Below, one piece after another: positions 44,624-56,330 of a stretch of DNA of 64,000 nt. The position numbers and the translations under genes are program-made. Below the pieces are notes generated by a model. That model was not told the origin of the DNA. It saw nothing but the letters and a program-made list of their open reading frames with translations, and ran no database searches. Positions within the stretch are counted from its first letter, which is position 1. Every line of letters begins with the position of its first letter. Source of the stretch: Rana temporaria (lineage: Eukaryota; Chordata; Amphibia; Anura; Ranidae); contig NC_053501.1 in NCBI RefSeq assembly GCF_905171775.1, positions 18,072,254 through 18,136,253 of the forward strand, given 5' to 3'.

Positions 44624-45565
44624 TAACCACTTAAGACCCGGACCAAAATGCAGCTAAAGGACCTTGCCCCTTTTTTGCGATTCTGCACTGCGTCGCTTTA
44701 ACTGACAATTGCGTGGTTGTGCGACGTGGCTCCCAAACAAAATTGGCGTCCTTTTTTTACCACAAATAGAGATTTCTTTTGGTGGTATTTGATCACCTCT
44801 GCGGTTTTTATTTTTTGCGCTATAAACAAAAATAGAGCGACAATTTTGAAAAAAATGCAATATTTTTTACTTTTTGCTATAATAAATATCCGCCAAAAAT
44901 ATATAAACAATTTTTTTTGTACTCAGTTGAGGCCGATACGTATTCTTCTACCTATTTTTGGTAAAAAAAAATCGCAATAAGCGTTTATCGGTTGGTTTAC
45001 ACAAAAATTATAGCGTTTACAAAATAGAGGATAGTTTTATTGCATTTTTATTAATATTTTTTTTTTTACTACTAATGGCGGGGCGATCAGCGATTTTTTT
45101 TCTGTGACTGCGACATTATGGCGGACACTTCGGACAATTTTGACACATTTTTGGGACCATTGTCATTTTCACAGCAAAAAATGCATTTAAAATGCATTGT
45201 TTATTGTGAAAATGACAGTTGCAGTTTGGGAGTTAACCACAAGGGGGCGCTGATGGGGTGATGTGTTCCCTGAAGTGTGTTTACAACTGTAGGGGGGTGT
45301 GGCTGTAGGTGTGACATCATCGATTGTGTCCCCCTATAAAAGGGATCACACGATCGATGCAGCCGCCACAGTGAAGAACGGGGAAGCCGTGTTTCCAGCG
45401 GCGATCGGGTCCGCTGGTCCCGCGGTCCCGGAGCTTTGGACCGGGTCGCGGGAGCGCGCCGCGACCCACGGCTGGGTACTAGTACAGGACGTACCTGTAC
45501 GTACATGTGCCCAGCCGTGGCATTTTGCCGACGTAAATGTGCAGGAGGCGGTCCTTAAGTGGTTA
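44624..45565 (+). mobile_element. TAACCACTT-ended element, second complete copy
   Basis: TAACCACTTAAGACCCGGAC and CTTAAGTGGTTA are the ends. It shares with 34781-35782 nearly the whole length, including GGTGGTATTTGATCACCTCT and GGACATTCGG-like GCGGACACTTCGGACAAT. No transposase. Confidence 0.88.
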
Positions 45566-46125
45566 AAGGGGTTGTAAATGTAGTGCCCAACTCCCAATTA
45601 CTGGGGCGCTATTTTAAATTTAGAGGGCGTCTGTGCCAATATTGGGCTCAGACTTTATTGAATTCAATCGCAGTTAGCCACTGTTCTAGCGATGGTTGTG
45701 CTTGAAAAAGATTTTTCCCCTGTTGCCTGTAGGTGGCGTTACCACCTCAGGCCCATGTTGGAATACAGGCGAACCATGGTGTGTTGAGTGACCCTTCTCG
45801 GCAGCAGCCCAGTGGGAGTAGTGCCCCGCTGTGCATGCTGGGAAGGGATACTTAAGGGTCAGACGCCGTTTTTCAGGGTCCTTCGCCTCGTGGCCCTCCT
45901 GGCGCGAGGTGTGTGTGCAGGGCTGGTGCAAGGATTTTTTCCAACTAAGGCAAAGGTGCATTTTGACGCCCCCCCGGCACGCACACACGCACACACGCCA
46001 TACATTATATCTGTGCTCCATTAACCTTTAATGGCTATGATGCTTAAAGTGATCGTTTAACTTATTTATCTTTTACAGAGAAAGATAGCATAGATGGCGT
46101 TATTCTGCATTGCGTTGTACATAAT
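45566..46125. other. Repeat remnants, no gene
   Basis: GGGGTTGTAAATGTAGTGCC resembles a T2-type left end. GCAGGGCTGGTGCAAGGATT (45918-45937) resembles a hAT left end. Neither has a clear partner. Confidence 0.35.
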
Positions 46126-46380
46126 GTACTATTGCTGGGATTTGTAGTTCTCTATAGCTGGTGGTATTCTCCATTGCATTGTATAATGATTATACTGTGC
46201 AATGCAGATTACCACTGACCAGTTATAGAGGAACTACAAATCCCAGCAATAATACATTATACAGTGCAATGGAGAATACCAGCAGCTATAGAGGAACAAC
46301 AAATCCCAGCAATACATTATATAAAATGCAATGCAGAATACCAGCAGTTACAGAGGACTACAAATCCCAGCAATAATACA
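46126..46380. repeat. Direct and inverted repeats carrying ACTACAAATCCCAGCA
   Basis: The motif occurs on the minus strand at about 46134-46150 and on the plus strand at about 46232-46247, 46298-46312 and 46357-46371. Between copies lie GCAATGSAGAWTACCAGC and TATAGAGG words. It looks like a MITE that was internally duplicated. Confidence 0.75.
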
Positions 46381-46396
46381 TATACATGCTGCTTAA

Positions 46397-46786
46397 AGGA
46401 GTTCTCTGAGCTAAAACTTTTAACCCCCGCTGTGCCCGGGCTGTAAAACTATACAAAATAAATCTTCACTTACCTGCCTACGATCCCCCGTTGTTCCGAT
46501 ATCGCCGTCCCGTTCTCCGGTCCCGGTCTCTTCCACTTCCTGGGGGTCGGTGACTCACAGTGCGCTCAGCCTATCAGCGGCCGCGACGGGACATTGCTGC
46601 GGCCGCTGATAGGCTGAGCGCACTATGAGTCACCGACCCGCAGGAAGTGGAACAGACCGGGACCGGAGAACGGGACGGCGATATCGGAACAACGGGGGAT
46701 CGTAGGCAGGTAAGTGAAGATTTATTTTGTATAGTTTTACAGCCCGGGCACAGCGGGGGTTAAAAGTTTTAGCTCAGAGAACTCCT
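46397..46786. mobile_element. T2-type MITE, almost perfect 390-bp hairpin
   Basis: AGGAGTTCTCTGAGCTAAAA and its inverse are the ends. TTAA is at 46393-46396 and 46787-46790. The two arms are near-identical up to the loop at about 46585-46600, which suggests a recent copy. Confidence 0.92.
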
Positions 46787-46969
46787 TTAATATATTATTG
46801 CAGGTTTTTTTTTTTAAACAGGAAACTTTAAAACAGGTCCCCTTTACCTGTTTCTGAAGCCTTGCAAGTCGTGGCGGCGGCACTGCGGGCGTGTGTCCGG
46901 CCTCTGTGGTGAGCGTGGCGTGGTCTGGACTCGTCCTTCAGATACCGCCCGCAGCTGCAGCCCACACAC

Positions 46970-47335
46970 ACTGCTGCCCCCCAGGACAAACCACCCCCCC
47001 TCCATTAGTAGAGACCCCCCTCAGGACAAACCTCCCGCTTCAATTAGTACAGACCCCCCCATAAACCACCCCCCCTTAGTAGCGACCCCCCCATCCATTA
47101 GTACAGACCCCCGGACAAACTACCCCCTCCATTTGTACAGACCCCCCCCCACAAGCCATCCCCCATTAGTACAGACCCCCCCACAAGCCATCCCCCACAA
47201 TTAGTACAGAACACCCCACAATTAGTACAGACCCCCCCCACAAGCCATCCCCCACAATTAGTACAGACCCCCCCCACAAGCCATCCCCCACAATTAGTAC
47301 AGTGCCACCCCACAAGCCACCCCCCATAATTAGTA
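46970..47335. repeat. C-rich minisatellite, about 38-bp unit
   Basis: Units of ATTAGTACAGACCCCCCCCA followed by CAAGCCATCCCCCACA are repeated; the left half (from 46975) is diverged. The minus strand reads CTNCGGWLVGG in one frame, a by-product. Confidence 0.88.
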
Positions 47336-47427
47336 CACAAAGTAAGTGTAAACCTGGAGTTCGGCTTTAAAAGACTAGAAAGGAACAAGACAAAAAAGTG
47401 AATTGTTAGGGTTTACGTAGACTAATA

Positions 47428-48834
47428 GGGCCAGATTCTCAAAGGCGTTACGACGGCGCAACACCATTAGCGCCGTCGTAACTCTTCATCTGGCCCCGGG
47501 TATCTATGCGACTGATTCTTAGAATCAGTTGCGCATAGATACCCATTAGATCTGACATGCGTAAGGCTGTTACGCTGTCAGATCTTAAAAGTAATTTTTT
47601 TTCCCGCCGCTAGGTGTCGCATCGTCGTTTTCCCCGTCGTCTATGCAAATGAGGTAAGTACGCGAGATTCCCGAACCTACGCGCGTCCGACGCTGAGAAT
47701 TTACGTTGTTTCCATAGCGTACGCGACGCGTAAGGTTGCCCCTGCTATTAGCAGGGGCAACCAATGTTAACTATGGCCGTCGTTCCCGTGTCGAAGTTTA
47801 AAAAAAATGCGTCGTTTGCGTAAGACGTCCGTGAATGGCGCTGGACGCCATTTACGTAAACGTCTAAGCAAATGACGTCGGGGCGACGTCATTTAGCGCA
47901 ATGCACGTCGGGTAATTTACCCGACGGAGCATGCGCAGTACGCTCGGCGCGGGAGCGCACCTAATTTAAATGGTGCCCGCCCCATTTGAATTGGGCGGGC
48001 TTGCGCCGAGCGAATTAACGATACACCGCCGCAAGTTTACAGGTAAGTGTTCTGAGAATCAGGATGTAAACCTGTAAACCTGCGGCGGTGTAGCGTACAG
48101 CACATAGGGCCAGATTCTCATACATTCGCGCTGCTCCTGGGCAGCGTAATATATGAGATCTACGTTACACCGCCGCAGGTCTACAGGTTTACATCCTGAT
48201 TCTCAGAACACTTACCTGTAAACTTGCGGCGGTGTAGCGTTAGATTGCTCGTCGCAAGCCCGCCCAATTCAAATGGGGAGGGCACCATTTAAATTAGGCG
48301 CGCTCCCGCGCCGAGCGTACTGCGCATGCTCCGTCGGGTAAATTACCCGACGTGCATTGCGCTAAATGACGTCGCCCTGACGTCATTTGCCTAGATGTAT
48401 ACGTAAATGGCGTCCAGCGCCATTCACGGACGTCTTACGCAAACGACGTATTTTTTTTTTAATTCGACGCGGGAACGACGGCCATCGTTAACATTGGTTG
48501 CGCCTGCTAATTAGCAGGGGCAACCTTACGCGTCGGGTACGCTACGCAAACGACGTTAATTCGCTGCGTCGACCTTGCGTATGTTCGGGAATCGCCGTAC
48601 TTACCTAATTTGCATAGACGACGGGGAAAAGCGACGATGCGACACCTAGCGGCTGGAAAAAAAATTACTTTTAAGATCTGACAGCGTAACAGCCTTACGC
48701 TTGTCAGATCTAATGGGTACCTATGCGCAACTGATTCTGAGAATCAGTCGCATAGATACCCGGGGCCAGATGAGGTGTTACGACGGCGCTAATGGTGTTG
48801 CGCCGTCGTAACGCCTTTGAGAATCTGGCCCATA
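47428..48834. repeat. 1.4-kb head-to-head inverted pair of CpG-rich MITEs (copies M and N)
   Basis: GGGCCAGATTCTCAAAGGCG at 47428 is mirrored by its inverse ending at 48834. Arms of about 670 bp (47428-48097 and about 48158-48834) are near-identical in inverse, with a spacer of about 60 bp. Each arm has a core (ACGACGGCCAT near 48475-48485 and inverse near 47775). Confidence 0.88.
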
Positions 48835-48879
48835 CATTACGCTGCCCAGGAGCAACGTAAATGTATGAGAATCTGGCCC
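48108..48879. mobile_element. CpG-rich MITE, copy N, with extra outer terminal repeat
   Basis: GGGCCAGATTCTCATACATT, CTGCTCCTGGGCAGCGTAA at the left and TTACGCTGCCCAGGAGCA, GTATGAGAATCTGGCCC at the right are inverted ends. The right side has a second, internal family end at 48822-48834, so two overlapping terminal repeats exist there. Confidence 0.82.
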
Positions 48880-50890
48880 TTAGTATGTAGGATTTGTCTA
48901 TTGTGCAATATTAGAGTTATTTCCATCCAACAGCAGGTAAACATACCTGGGGCCCCTTGGGACGCAAACAAAACCCTGAATCAAGTGGAATTACGATGGT
49001 TAATCAACCTTAACAGCTGTCAGAGTGTTATCCGTACGGAGCGTCCGTATGGGAAATATACTGTGAAGTTGCAGATTTGTACAGTTAATTCATTTAGCTC
49101 AGAGGCAGATCAAGGTCAGTCATTATGACTGTGTCAGCCATAAGTGATGTTTTCCTACCGCTGGAAAATCTCTTGGCCTGGTGATGTGACTGATGGCAGC
49201 CATCTTGTTGTCAAGGAGATGTCATCATGTTGTCCGGTAGGAGGTTAGCTGAGGGGAGAGGATTCATGTTTTGGTCCTCGATTTATCTTCATTTTAAACA
49301 TGAAATCTTTCAGCCAGCTCAGCCAGCTGATGAAATATTAAGACCCATCAAGTAATTTAATATGCTTCAGACGCCCCGTCTTGGTCCAGTGCCATGGCAC
49401 TTTGTGTTATATCTCAGTTACGTCATTTAATGGGGCCTACGTGTTCTTTGCAGTTAACTTTATCTGTGTTTGGAGCGAGGCGAAGAAACTTTCAGAATCC
49501 TGACACACAGTTGGAAATGTGGAATTACATGTGCATTGAAAAATACTAAATAAAAAAAAAACCTGTGTGTCTCGCTGACTTTCTGCCGCGTTGCAACATT
49601 TATAGGATTTTAAACTAAGAATGTAAGAAAAGGGGGGAAAGACGGTTTCAAGCCCCCCCTTTTCTCATGGGATTGCAGCAGGACGGGCAGTTTCTAGTTC
49701 CCCTATCTCTGGGGGAGTCAGGCAGTTTAGACTATCACCTGGTGATCACGTGCAGTCAGGAGCAAATGCACGTGATTTTCCCGGTCTTTTTTGAAGAGAG
49801 TAGGTCTAGCTAGCTTAAACCAGTTTTTTCAGGTTAAGTTTAGGGCTATTTAAAGCAGGCCAGGATAGGGCTTTTCAATTCGCCTCAGAAAACATTTAGC
49901 TGTGGTGTTCCCCTCCCACCCCCCCCCCTTTTTTAATTGTGTCGCGTGCTGCTATTATGTGGGTGTGTCTCTTTTGTTTAATATATAGGTATGTACACTT
50001 ATGTATATATTACAAAAGGGGACTAATCTGTTTTAAGGCTTTTTGATGTATTGATTGGGTGTTTATTCTTTAAATTTATTATACAGCCTGGGTCGTAGTG
50101 ACTAGGTTGTTTTTATGGTGTTTTTATTATTTATTTGAATAAAGTAAGTGTTTGAATAAAACCAATAATAAAGCAGCCGCGGCCGTGAAACTCCAGTATG
50201 GCGTTCTGGTATTTATTTTAATTATAGGATGTTTATTTATTTATTTATTATAAGTATTTATTGTTAATATGTATTCAAAGTCTAAGGTTCCTGCTTGCTA
50301 TCCCATAGGTTCACATGGAGGTTTTTATTCTATCACAAAAATACTGAATGAGAAGGCACAGTATATTCCAAAATCATCAGCTTTTAAAATTAGCCTTTGA
50401 CATTTTATTTTTAAAAAACCGTGCTTGAATTTGTGAGTGTTCTTTTTTTTTTTTTCTTTTTTTTTACGTTGTTGCTTTCAGAAGTATTTACTTAAAAGCC
50501 TAAAAATAACTGAAAACAGGTTAAAAATGAAATTGCTTTACCTGCTTTCCAAAGGGTACAGTATAAAACTGAGCCAGCAGGATCACAATTTTAGCAAGCT
50601 GTAGGCTTATAACGGAGTCAAAAAACACAAAGGAATGAAAACGTAATATAAAATGTTTGTGTAGACAAAAAAAAAAAAAAAAAAACATCTTCATGGTGCT
50701 GCAGTTTTATTCCTTTTATTGAAGAAAAAAAACATGTTAAAATAACCATTATAAATTTAAAAAATGCATGCGTGGTTTTGGGGTTGCCAACCTCCTGCAG
50801 CATTTTTTACTGACAAAACCTGGAAGATTTTGTTTTAACTTAACACAGTGAATATTTGAACAGTATAAAGATATGGAAACACTCACAATT
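48880..50890. other. Mostly unique 2-kb stretch; possible solo LTR
   Basis: This is the largest repeat-poor block. Between about 49620 and 50205 there is a palindromic AAGGGGGGAAAGAC/AAGCCCCCCCTTTT pair, a TTTAATATATAGG TATA-like site, and several AATAAA signals before GCAGCCGCGGCCGTGAAAC. That could be a solo long terminal repeat, but no TG...CA ends or target duplication were confirmed. No gene was recognised. Confidence 0.4.
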
Positions 50891-51620
50891 AGCTAGATTC
50901 AGGATGGTGAGCGCATACTTGCGGCGGCGTAGCTTAAGGCATTTAGGCTACGCCGCCGTAAGTTAGCGAGGCAAGTACATGATTCACAATGTACTTGCCT
51001 GCTAAGTTACGGCGGCGTAGCCTAAAGCGGGCGGGCGTAAGGGCGCCTAATTCAAATTTGGCTGAGGGGGCGTGTTTTATGATAATTAGGTTTGACCCGA
51101 CGTGATTGACGTTTTTTTGCAACTGCGCATGCGCCGTGCGCCTACATTTCCCAGTGTGCATTGCGGCTAAGTCCGCCGCACGGGCCTATTGATTTCGACG
51201 TGGACGTAAACAACGTAAATCCCTATTCACGGACCTTTACGCAAACGACGTAAAATTTTCAAATTTCGAAGCGGGAACGGCGGCCATACTTTAACATTAC
51301 TATTCCAACTATTTGTTGGAATAACTTTAGGCCTGTTAAAGCGTTACGTAAACGGCGTATCTGTACTGCGTCGGCCGGGCGTACGTTCGTGAATAGGCGT
51401 ATCTACTGATTTACATATTCTACGCTGACCGCAATGGAAGCGCCACCTAGCGGCCAGCCTAAATATTGCAACCTAAGATAGGACGGCGCAAGCCGTCGTA
51501 TCTTAGATATGTTTAAGCGTATCTCAGTTTGAGAATACACTTAAACATAAGTCGGTGCAGATTCTGAGTTAGGTCGGCGTATCTACTGATACGCCGACCT
51601 AACTCGACCTGAATCTAGCT
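50891..51620. mobile_element. CpG-rich MITE, copy O
   Basis: AGCTAGATTCAGGATGG and CCTGAATCTAGCT are inverted ends. The core GGCGGCCATACTTTAACATT lies near 51279-51298. Its ends and centre match copy B. Confidence 0.88.
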
Positions 51621-51869
51621 ATATACCTATAACAAAGTAATTTGCTTCATTTACACTTAAAAAGTCAACACTGCATGAAATTATTGACCCCTGATGTTTA
51701 CTGGCAGTTGTAAAAAAATCACAGATTTTTACAAACTGTCAGTAAATCAACTGGCGGTTGGCCACCCTGCGTGGAATTACTACAACAAGAATGTAGCGAG
51801 GACTTTGGTCCACCATGCTTTCTTAAGTGGGGAGGTGCATGGAACTGCAGACTAGGTAAGGTTCTCTTA

Positions 51870-52281
51870 TGCCCCGTACACATGAGCAAATATTCCGTCG
51901 GAAAAACCTTGGAAGGTTTTTCCATCGGAATTCCGCTCAAGCTTGGCTTGCATACACACCGTCACACAACAGTTTTCAAAGATTTCATCCATCAAGAACG
52001 CTGTGATGTACAACACTATGACGAGTCGAGAAAATGAAGTTCAATGCTTCCGAGCATGCGTCGAATTGTTTCCGAGCATGCGTCGGACTTTTGCACTTCG
52101 GAATTGCTACAGACGATCGGAATTTTTTCCGTTGGAGAAATTGAGAACCAGCTCTCAATCTTTTGCTGGCGGAAATTCCGCCAGCAAAAGTCCGATGGAG
52201 CATACACACGGTCAAAATTTCCAACCAAAAGCTCACATCGGACTTTTCCTGGCGGAAATTTCCAATCGTGTGTACGCGGCG
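51870..52281. mobile_element. GTACACAC-type MITE, TTA target
   Basis: TGCCCCGTACACATGAGC and ATCGTGTGTACGCGGCG are the ends and TTA is duplicated at 51867-51869 and 52282-52284. GAGCATGCGTCG occurs twice near 52051-52085, and TTTTGCTGGCGGAAATTCCG forms a hairpin. Confidence 0.86.
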
Positions 52282-52487
52282 TTAGGGTTAGGGAACCATG
52301 CCCTGTCTTTGGTATAAGACCTGCACCACAGGCAGGTGAATTTGCAAGATTTTGGTGGAGGGTCAGAATAGGAAGGACAATGCTGAAGAGTATGCCATAG
52401 GTGTCAACAGCTCTACCCAATGACTAACAAGACCACGGGTGAAAGGAGTGCATTATCCAATATTTTAAAGACTCACACTGAGCATAA

Positions 52488-52914
52488 TGCCGCGTACAGA
52501 CGGTCGTTTTTTGTGATGAAAAAAAATGACGTTTTAAATCATGAAATAAAACAACGTTTTTGAAACGTCATTTTCGTTGCCTACACACCATCGTTTTTTC
52601 ACAATGCTCTAGCAAAGCGCGGTTACGTTCACTACTTTTTTCCATTGAAGCTCGCTTCATAACTCGCTTCTGGGCATGCGCGGGTTTAAAAACGTTGTTT
52701 TAAACATAGTTTTTTGCTACACAAGGTCAATTTCTGTGAAACAAAAAACGACGTTTTGAAAAACGACGCAAAAAATTCAAGCATCTTCGAATTTTTTTTT
52801 TGTCGTTTTTTTGAAGACATAAAACGACGTTTTGCCCACACACGATCATTTTAAATGACGTTTTTTAAAACGTCGTTTTTTTTCATCACATAAAACGACC
52901 GTCTGTACGCGGCA
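52488..52914. mobile_element. GTACACAC-type MITE, ACGTTTT-rich subfamily
   Basis: TGCCGCGTACAGACGGTCG and its inverse bound it; the inverted match runs about 45 bp inward. The interior repeats AAAACGACGTTTT words. It lies among three copies of ACTCACACTGAGCATAA (52471, 52919, 52938). Confidence 0.87.
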
Positions 52915-53164
52915 TTAGACTCACACTGAGCATAAGACTCACACTGAGGAGGTTTTTCAAGCGCTTTGGCATTAAAAAAAATAAAATATGAAAATCTCAT
53001 GATAAATTATTCCCATTCAAATCAATGAATGCTTTCACACTGGGGCGGTGCGCTGGCAGTGGGGTGAAAAGAAATACGTCACGCAGCATCTTTGGAGAGC
53101 TAAAAAAAGCGCATCGAAAGCCTCTCGCTTTTAGAAATGAATGGGAAGGGTAACGTGTCCTTTA

Positions 53165-54938
53165 ATATCGGGTACGTTCGCACTTTCCTGACCAGGCCGA
53201 TTTTCAGCACTGTCACTTTTTAAATGACAATTGCACGGTCATGCTACACTGTAGCCAAAAGACTGAAAATTTTGGGGAAAAAAAGTTTTTACTTGTTTCT
53301 GTTATATAATGTTGTAAATAAGTAAGTTTTCTCCTTCCCTGATGGGCACTGATAAGCTGCACTGATGGGCACTGATAATGTGGCACGATGAGGTGGCACC
53401 AATTAAATAGCACTGATGAGGTGGCACTGATTGGCACTGATGATGGGCACTGATGGGCAGCACTGATGGGCACTGAAAGGCTGGACTGATGGGTACTTAT
53501 GGGTGGCACTGCTGGGCACTGATAGGTGGCACTGATGGGCACTGATAAAATGATGGACACTGATAGGCGGCACTGATGGGCATTGATAGAAAGCACAGAT
53601 GGGCACTCATAGGTGGCATTGGTGGGCATTGATGGGCACTGATAGGCGAAACTGATGGGCACTGAAAGGCTTCACTGATGGGTACTTATGGCTTCACTGA
53701 TGAGCAATGAAAGGTGGCACTGATGGCTGGCACTGATAAAATGATAGGCACTGACGATGGGCACTGATGGGCATTAATAGGTGGCATTGATAGGCAGCAC
53801 TGACGGGCACTGATAGGCATCAGGAACAAAGATTAGTTGCGCTGATAAAGTGAGAATTGAAATTAATATTCAATATTAACAAGACCAGACAATAAAAGTC
53901 CATAGAAAAGTCCTCAAATTGTATGGAATATAAATTGTGAAAATAAACGATGCAGTGAAGCTACTGATAGGCATCACTAATGGCACTGGCACTGGCAGGC
54001 ATTTTTAATGGGCACTGATTGCCATATCCCTGGTGGTCTAGGGTGACATACCTGGTGGTCCAGTGTGGTGGACATCCCTGGTGGTCCTGGCGGCATCCTG
54101 GTGGTCCTGGGTGGGCATCCGTGGGGGGGCTGCGCTGATAAAAAATCAGCGCAGACCCCCCCTATCAGCAGAGCCGCCGATCAGCTCTCCTCTACTCGAG
54201 CCTGTAAGACGCTAGTGAGGAAAAGCCGATAAATGTCTCTTTCTGTTTACATTGTGATCAACTGTGATTGGACATGGCTGATCACATGGTAAAGAGCCTC
54301 CGTCAGCGGCGCTTTCCTGAAATCGGTGTAGCGATGTGTCAGACCGACATGCCGCACCACCATTCGCGCCACGTAGTGATAAAAAAAAAATGTAAAAGAA
54401 AGTGTAAAATAAAAAAGCTTGTGCTCAGAAGCGAACACACACGTAAGTACCGCCCACATATGTAAACGCCGTTCAAACCACACATGTGAGGTATCGCCAC
54501 GTGCGTTAGAGCGCGAGCAACAATTCTAGCACTAGACCTCCTCTGTAACTCTAAATTGGTAACCTGTAAATATTTTTAAAGCGTTGCCTGTAGAGATTTT
54601 TAAGTACCGAAGTTTGGCGCCATTCCATGGGTGTATTTTAAAACGTGACATGTTGGGTATCTATTTACTCGGGGCAACATCATCTTTCACATTATACAAA
54701 GAAATTAGGCTAACTTTATTGTTTTGTTATTTTTTAATTCATGAAAAAATAAAAAACAGTGTTGCCCAAATACCGTGCGAGATTAAAAGTTGCAACAACC
54801 ACCATTTTTTTCCCTAGGGTGTCTGCTAAAAAACATATATAATGTTTGGGGGTTCTGAGTCATTTTCTAGCAAAAAAAAAATATGATTTTTACGTATAGG
54901 AGAGGAGTGCCAAAATAGGCCCAGTATGGAAGTGGTTA
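53165..54938 (+). mobile_element. TAACCACTT-group element with an expanded internal minisatellite
   Basis: The left part (CAATTGCACGGTCATGC) matches 21394-21770. The right part (ACATATGTAAACGCCGTTC, ATCATCTTTCACATTATA, GGAAGTGGTTA at the end) matches 8318-13377. The left TAACCACTT is eroded. The middle is a 0.6-kb minisatellite interrupted by a PLE-like fragment at about 53822-53960. Confidence 0.75.
53335..54010. repeat. GGCACTGATGGGCACTGATA minisatellite
   Basis: About 20 or more irregular units based on GGCACTGATGGGCACTGATA, spaced 20-26 bp. Minus-strand frames reading SAHQCHLSVPI are by-products. Confidence 0.92.
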
Positions 54939-54984
54939 ATTAACCATAATATACATAATTTGCATGAATGACTCTATGAATAAA

Positions 54985-55691
54985 GGGCCAGATTCACAGA
55001 GATCTGCGGCGGCGTAACGTATCGTCTATACGTTACACCGCCGCAAGTTTTCAGCGCAAGTGCCTGATTCACCAAGCACTTGCGTGTAAACTTACGGCGG
55101 TGTAACGTAAAGCCGTCCGGCGCAAGCCCGCCTAATTCAAATGGGGCGTGTACCATTTAAATTAGGCGCGCTTCCGCGCCGAACGTTCTGCGCATGCTCC
55201 GTGTGAAAATTTCCCGCCGTGCTTTGCGCGAAATTACGGCTCCCCAACGTATTTTTTGAACGGCGACGTGCGTTACGTCGTTTTGTATTCCCGGACGTCT
55301 TACGCAAAAATTTTTTTTTGGAAATTCGACACGGGAATGACGGCCATACTTTAACATGGCTGTTCTGAATGTAAGCCATGAAAAAGCAGGCTTATGTTTG
55401 CGACGGGAAAAACCAACTAGCGACGACGTAAGAGAATGCGACGAACGCGTGGATCGTAAACAGCCAATTTGCAGACCCAACGCTGGAAAACTACGCGAAC
55501 TTCACCCAGCGGCTGCCGGAAAATTACACCTAAGATCCGAAGGCGTACGAAGCCGTACGCCTGTCGGATCTTAGCCAAAAGCCGTCGTATCTTGGTTTGT
55601 GAATTACAAATAAAGATACGACGCGGCAAATTTGAAAGTACGCCGGAGTATCAGCAGATACTCCGGCGTACTTTTTCTGTGAATCTGGCCC
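54985..55691. mobile_element. CpG-rich MITE, copy P, AAA target
   Basis: GGGCCAGATTCACAGAG and GTGAATCTGGCCC bound it; AAA flanks both sides. The core TGACGGCCATACTTTAACAT lies near 55336-55355. Same subfamily as copies H and K. Confidence 0.9.
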
Positions 55692-56330
55692 AAAGTGCTC
55701 AAAAAGTGCATAAGTGCTCCAATATTCTTGCTGGTGCTCCACAATTAGAACGGTGCCGTGTGCCACACTCCCCTGTTGAGACCCCACTCACCAAATGGCA
55801 AGGACCCACAGCTTTGCAGTCTGGGGTCAGAAAATCTTGGATTCAATAGAATCAATTGGGAGACAAAACTTTTTTTCTGGAGCCTCTGACTGTCATGACT
55901 TCCATAAGTGTTCAAAGTTGCTCGATCATAATCATGTGGGAAAACAGAGAAGGAACCGATAGTGAAGTACTGTATGATAAGGTAAATTTGCACTGGTTAG
56001 GCGCTACTTACAGAAGACCAAAACACAACAGGCATCAGCATGGAGCTCCGGGTGCGCCGCTGGTTGGCGTGCGTTCCACGGAGGGTGGAAGTGATGTCAG
56101 TGGTTCGGGAGAACGGAAGTGCGTCAACGCGTTTCGTCCCTCCTCCAGGGCATCATCAAGGTGTAACGTTACGCCGGATATTATTTGAGAGTTAGGATCT
56201 CAACTGCGAAGACTACTCAGTTTAGGACCCAGGTTTCACTCTCTTGTGTGCAGAGAGTTTGGAATCCTACCATCACAGTCTCAGTCAAGAAACATGGCGC
56301 ATATTCCTTCATAGGCGCCAGTGAAAACTC
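55692..56330 (-). mobile_element. Penelope-like element 3' fragment, probable
   Basis: A decayed minus-strand hammerhead is at 56127-56156. The surrounding CAACGCGTTTCGTCCC and CATCATCAAGG words are typical of PLE 3' ends in vertebrates by recollection. No coding domain is visible. Limits are approximate. Confidence 0.45.
56127..56156 (-). ncRNA. Hammerhead motif, degenerate, minus strand
   Basis: Minus strand: UUGAUGA (C3 changed to U), stem II GCCCU paired with AGGG..C with a bulge, then intact GAAA, stem III ACG/CGU and U at the cleavage position. The C3 change would be expected to abolish cleavage. Confidence 0.5.

Noticed and set aside
53213..53662. Minus-strand frame with SAHQCHLSVP repeats
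   Set aside because: Direct product of the GGCACTGATGGG minisatellite.
55856..56188. Possible exon of a host gene
   Set aside because: The frame overlaps a PLE 3' tail with a hammerhead trace and has no splice-site or domain support.
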